Assembly: GCA_020057805.1 (NCBI GenBank)
Contig: JAGVFD010000193.1
Span: 1 to 6,672 of the forward strand
Reading direction: 5' to 3'
Length of the DNA stretch: 6,672 bases
From: Sideroxydans sp.
GTDB lineage: Bacteria > Pseudomonadota > Gammaproteobacteria > Burkholderiales > Gallionellaceae
The notes under the pieces were generated by a model. It was not told the origin of the DNA, ran no database searches, and saw only the letters and a program-made list of their open reading frames with translations. Positions 5,137-6,672 of this stretch are shown here, piece by piece. Every line of letters begins with the position of its first letter. Position 1 is the first letter of the stretch. The translations under genes and the position numbers were made by a program.

Positions 5137-6016
5137 TTTCGACCTACATTGTCACTCCACAACTTCTGACGGAACGCTCACGCCGACTGAGATCGTGATG
5201 CGTGCTGCCGAGCGCGGGGTGACCATGTTGGCGTTGACCGATCACGATGACACAGATGGTCTAGATGAGGCGCGCTCAGTCGCTGAACAACACGGCATCC
5301 GCTTTATCAATGGCGTCGAGATTTCAGTGTCATGGCGCAAACATACGTTACACATCGTCGGCCTGAACATTGACCACAAACACCCTGAATTGATGGCGGG
5401 GTTGGAAACAGTGCGTGCGGGTCGGGGTTTGCGTGCGCAGAAGATGTCGGACGAGTTGGCGAAAATTGGCATTAGCGGGGTGATGCAGGGCGCTTACAAA
5501 TTCACCACCAATCCGAACATGATTGGGCGTACCCATTTCGCACGATATCTGGTGGAAGCGGGGCACTGTAAAGATGTGAAGAGCGTATTCAAACGCTATC
5601 TTGCCAGCGGCAAACCCGGTTACGTGCCCCATGAGTGGGCGCAATTAAGTGATGCGATTGCGTGGATTAAGGCCAGCGGGGGCATCGCTGTCGTGGCGCA
5701 TCCCGGTCGCTACATGATTGGCAAGAACAGCATGGGTAAAAAAACCATGCATGAGATGTTGAGCGAGTTCGTGGCCTTGGGCGGCGGCGCGGTAGAGGTT
5801 GTGACGGGTAGCCATACGCCGCCGCAATATGCCGAATTCGCGCGCTATGCCGCTGAATTTAATTTGCTGTGTTCCTGTGGTTCAGACTTTCATGGACCCG
5901 GCGAAAGTTATCGTGACCTCGGACGCTTACCAGACTTGCCATTGGGCTGTCGCCCGGTGTGGGAAGGCTGGAAAAATGTGCCCGCACAAACACCACCTGA
6001 ATTGAAAGCTGCTTGA
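5129..6016 (+). CDS. rnm: PHP-domain 5'-3' exoribonuclease / 3',5'-nucleoside bisphosphate phosphatase (RNase AM family)
   Basis: Polymerase-and-histidinol-phosphatase fold metallohydrolase of the YciV/TrpH group. The E. coli member (RNase AM) digests RNA and DNA from the 5' end and matures 5' ends of rRNAs; a Chromobacterium homologue hydrolyses 3',5'-nucleotides such as pAp. All metal-ligand motifs are present: DLHCHSTTSDG (H7, H9, D14), TDHDDTDG (H39), GVEIS (E64), HTLHIVG (H75), GRTHFAR (H136), VVAHPGRY (H191) and CGSDFHGPG (D253, H255). The 295 residues are a normal length. The ATG at 5129 overlaps the end of ratB by 8 bp. In E. coli the homologue is next to yciO, as it is here, which supports the assignment. 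The exact substrate is not decidable from sequence. Confidence 0.92.
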   Translation: MLNFDLHCHSTTSDGTLTPTEIVMRAAERGVTMLALTDHDDTDGLDEARSVAEQHGIRFINGVEISVSWRKHTLHIVGLNIDHKHPELMAGLETVRAGRGLRAQKMSDELAKIGISGVMQGAYKFTTNPNMIGRTHFARYLVEAGHCKDVKSVFKRYLASGKPGYVPHEWAQLSDAIAWIKASGGIAVVAHPGRYMIGKNSMGKKTMHEMLSEFVALGGGAVEVVTGSHTPPQYAEFARYAAEFNLLCSCGSDFHGPGESYRDLGRLPDLPLGCRPVWEGWKNVPAQTPPELKAA

Positions 6017-6645
6017 TGACGCAATATTTTGCTCTGTACCCCGATAACCCCCAGCCGCGCTTAATCAAGCAGGCGGCAGCAATGTTGCGTGAAGGCGCAG
6101 TGATTGTGTATCCCACCGATTCCGGCTATGCGTTGGGGTGTCACTTGGATGACAAAGAAGCGGTGACCCGCATTCGCCAAATTCGAGGCTTGGACGACAA
6201 GCACCACCTGACTTTGGTGTGCAAAGATTTGTCTGAGCTGTCTACTTATGCGCGCGTGAGCAACAACCAGTTTCGTCTGTTGAAGAACAACACGCCTGGT
6301 TCTTACACCTTCATTCTCGAAGCCACCAAAGAAGTACCACGTCGCTTGCAGCATCCTAAACGCAGCACAGTGGGGGTGCGCATTCCCGACCATCCCATCG
6401 CTTTGGCTTTGCTGGAAGAGCTGGGCGAGCCATTGTTGAGTTCGACTTTGATTGTGCCGGACGCCAGTTTTCCTTTGACCGATGTAGATGAGATTCGCGA
6501 ACGATTGGAGCGTCAGGTCGATTTGATTATCGAAGGGGGGACGGTAGGTATCGACCCCACCACAGTGATTGATTTGACCAGTGAAACGCCGATTTTGGTG
6601 CGAGCTGGGCGCGGAGATATCACGCCTTTTGGACTCGAAAGTTAA
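6016..6645 (+). CDS. yciO: YciO family protein (YrdC/Sua5-like)
   Basis: A 209-residue YrdC-fold protein. Relatives TsaC/Sua5 make threonylcarbamoyl-AMP for the t6A modification of tRNA, but YciO is a distinct subfamily whose role is not settled. Landmarks are AAAMLREGAVIVYPTDSGYALG (about 20-41), IRQIRGLDDKHHLTLVCKDLSELSTYA (about 54-80), the NNTPGSYTFIL block, PRRLQHPKRSTVGVRIPDHP (about 108-127), PLLSSTL, and QVDLIIEGG followed by TTVIDLT and VRAGRGD. These align closely with E. coli YciO. I use the ATG at 6016, which shares one base with the preceding TGA (TGATG); a TTG at 6013 would merely add one Met. Downstream the TAA overlaps the next ATG by one base. Confidence 0.92.
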   Translation: MTQYFALYPDNPQPRLIKQAAAMLREGAVIVYPTDSGYALGCHLDDKEAVTRIRQIRGLDDKHHLTLVCKDLSELSTYARVSNNQFRLLKNNTPGSYTFILEATKEVPRRLQHPKRSTVGVRIPDHPIALALLEELGEPLLSSTLIVPDASFPLTDVDEIRERLERQVDLIIEGGTVGIDPTTVIDLTSETPILVRAGRGDITPFGLES

Positions 6646-6672
6646 TGGAAGATTTAATTCAACTCATCGCCA
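6645..6672 (+). CDS. 5' end of next gene, probably a site-2 protease family (M50) protein (partial)
   Basis: ATG at 6645 overlaps the yciO stop (TAATG) and opens a frame reading MEDLIQLIA before the window ends. An M50 rhomboid-unrelated site-2 protease commonly follows yciO in betaproteobacteria and often begins with a short acidic/hydrophobic N-terminus like this. Nine codons cannot establish the family; the product name is inferred from gene order. Confidence 0.5.

Noticed and set aside
5348..5644. 98-codon minus-strand frame opposite the PHP-domain gene.
   Set aside because: It is a shadow of a strongly conserved plus-strand gene, rich in residues produced by complementing its codons, with no recognisable domain.

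Overview
The window is an ordinary-looking stretch of a betaproteobacterial chromosome, densely packed, with mid-range GC judged by eye. Evidence for the lineage is the gene order (fabZ)-lpxA-lpxB-rnhB, the divergent smpB / ratA-ratB pair, the PHP exonuclease-yciO-(M50 protease) run, and the style of the proteins. Something in or near the Nitrosomonadales (for example Gallionellaceae) would fit, but this is inference and genus is not claimed. lpxA and lpxB indicate a Gram-negative outer membrane with lipid A.

Layout, left to right. (1) Positions 1-2576, plus strand: the last codons of a probable fabZ, then lpxA, lpxB and rnhB, the distal end of the lipid A / DNA maintenance operon, with 1-4 bp overlaps except for a 46-nt lpxA-lpxB gap that holds a 13-codon mini-ORF. 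(2) 2560-3138, minus strand: a methionine sulfoxide reductase A with a signal peptide, meeting rnhB tail-to-tail with a 17-bp overlap. (3) 3249-3726, minus strand: two small overlapping genes, a DUF4160 protein followed by a DUF2442 protein. This is a recurrent but poorly understood two-gene module, often suspected to be toxin-antitoxin-like, and it is the accessory element of the window. (4) 3805-4254, minus strand: smpB, partner of tmRNA. (5) 4388-6672, plus strand: ratA, ratB (RnfH family), a PHP-domain 5'-3' exoribonuclease / nucleotide phosphatase (RNase AM family), yciO, and the first nine codons of a further gene, all with 1-8 bp overlaps and therefore probably one translationally coupled operon.

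Functionally, the left block makes the first acylated and the disaccharide intermediates of lipid A and contains RNase HII. The right block is rich in ribosome and RNA functions: SmpB (ribosome rescue), RatA (START-like, linked to ribosomal subunits and ubiquinone), the RNase AM homologue (rRNA 5' maturation in E. coli) and YciO (relative of the t6A enzyme TsaC). The DUF4160-DUF2442 pair sits between smpB and msrA with what looks like its own promoter: an extended -10 box whose predicted start coincides with the ATG (a possible leaderless mRNA), preceded by two copies of a 7-bp direct repeat that could be an operator. No RNA genes, insertion sequences, CRISPR arrays or convincing intrinsic terminators were seen, and no gene-free stretch exceeds about 135 bp.
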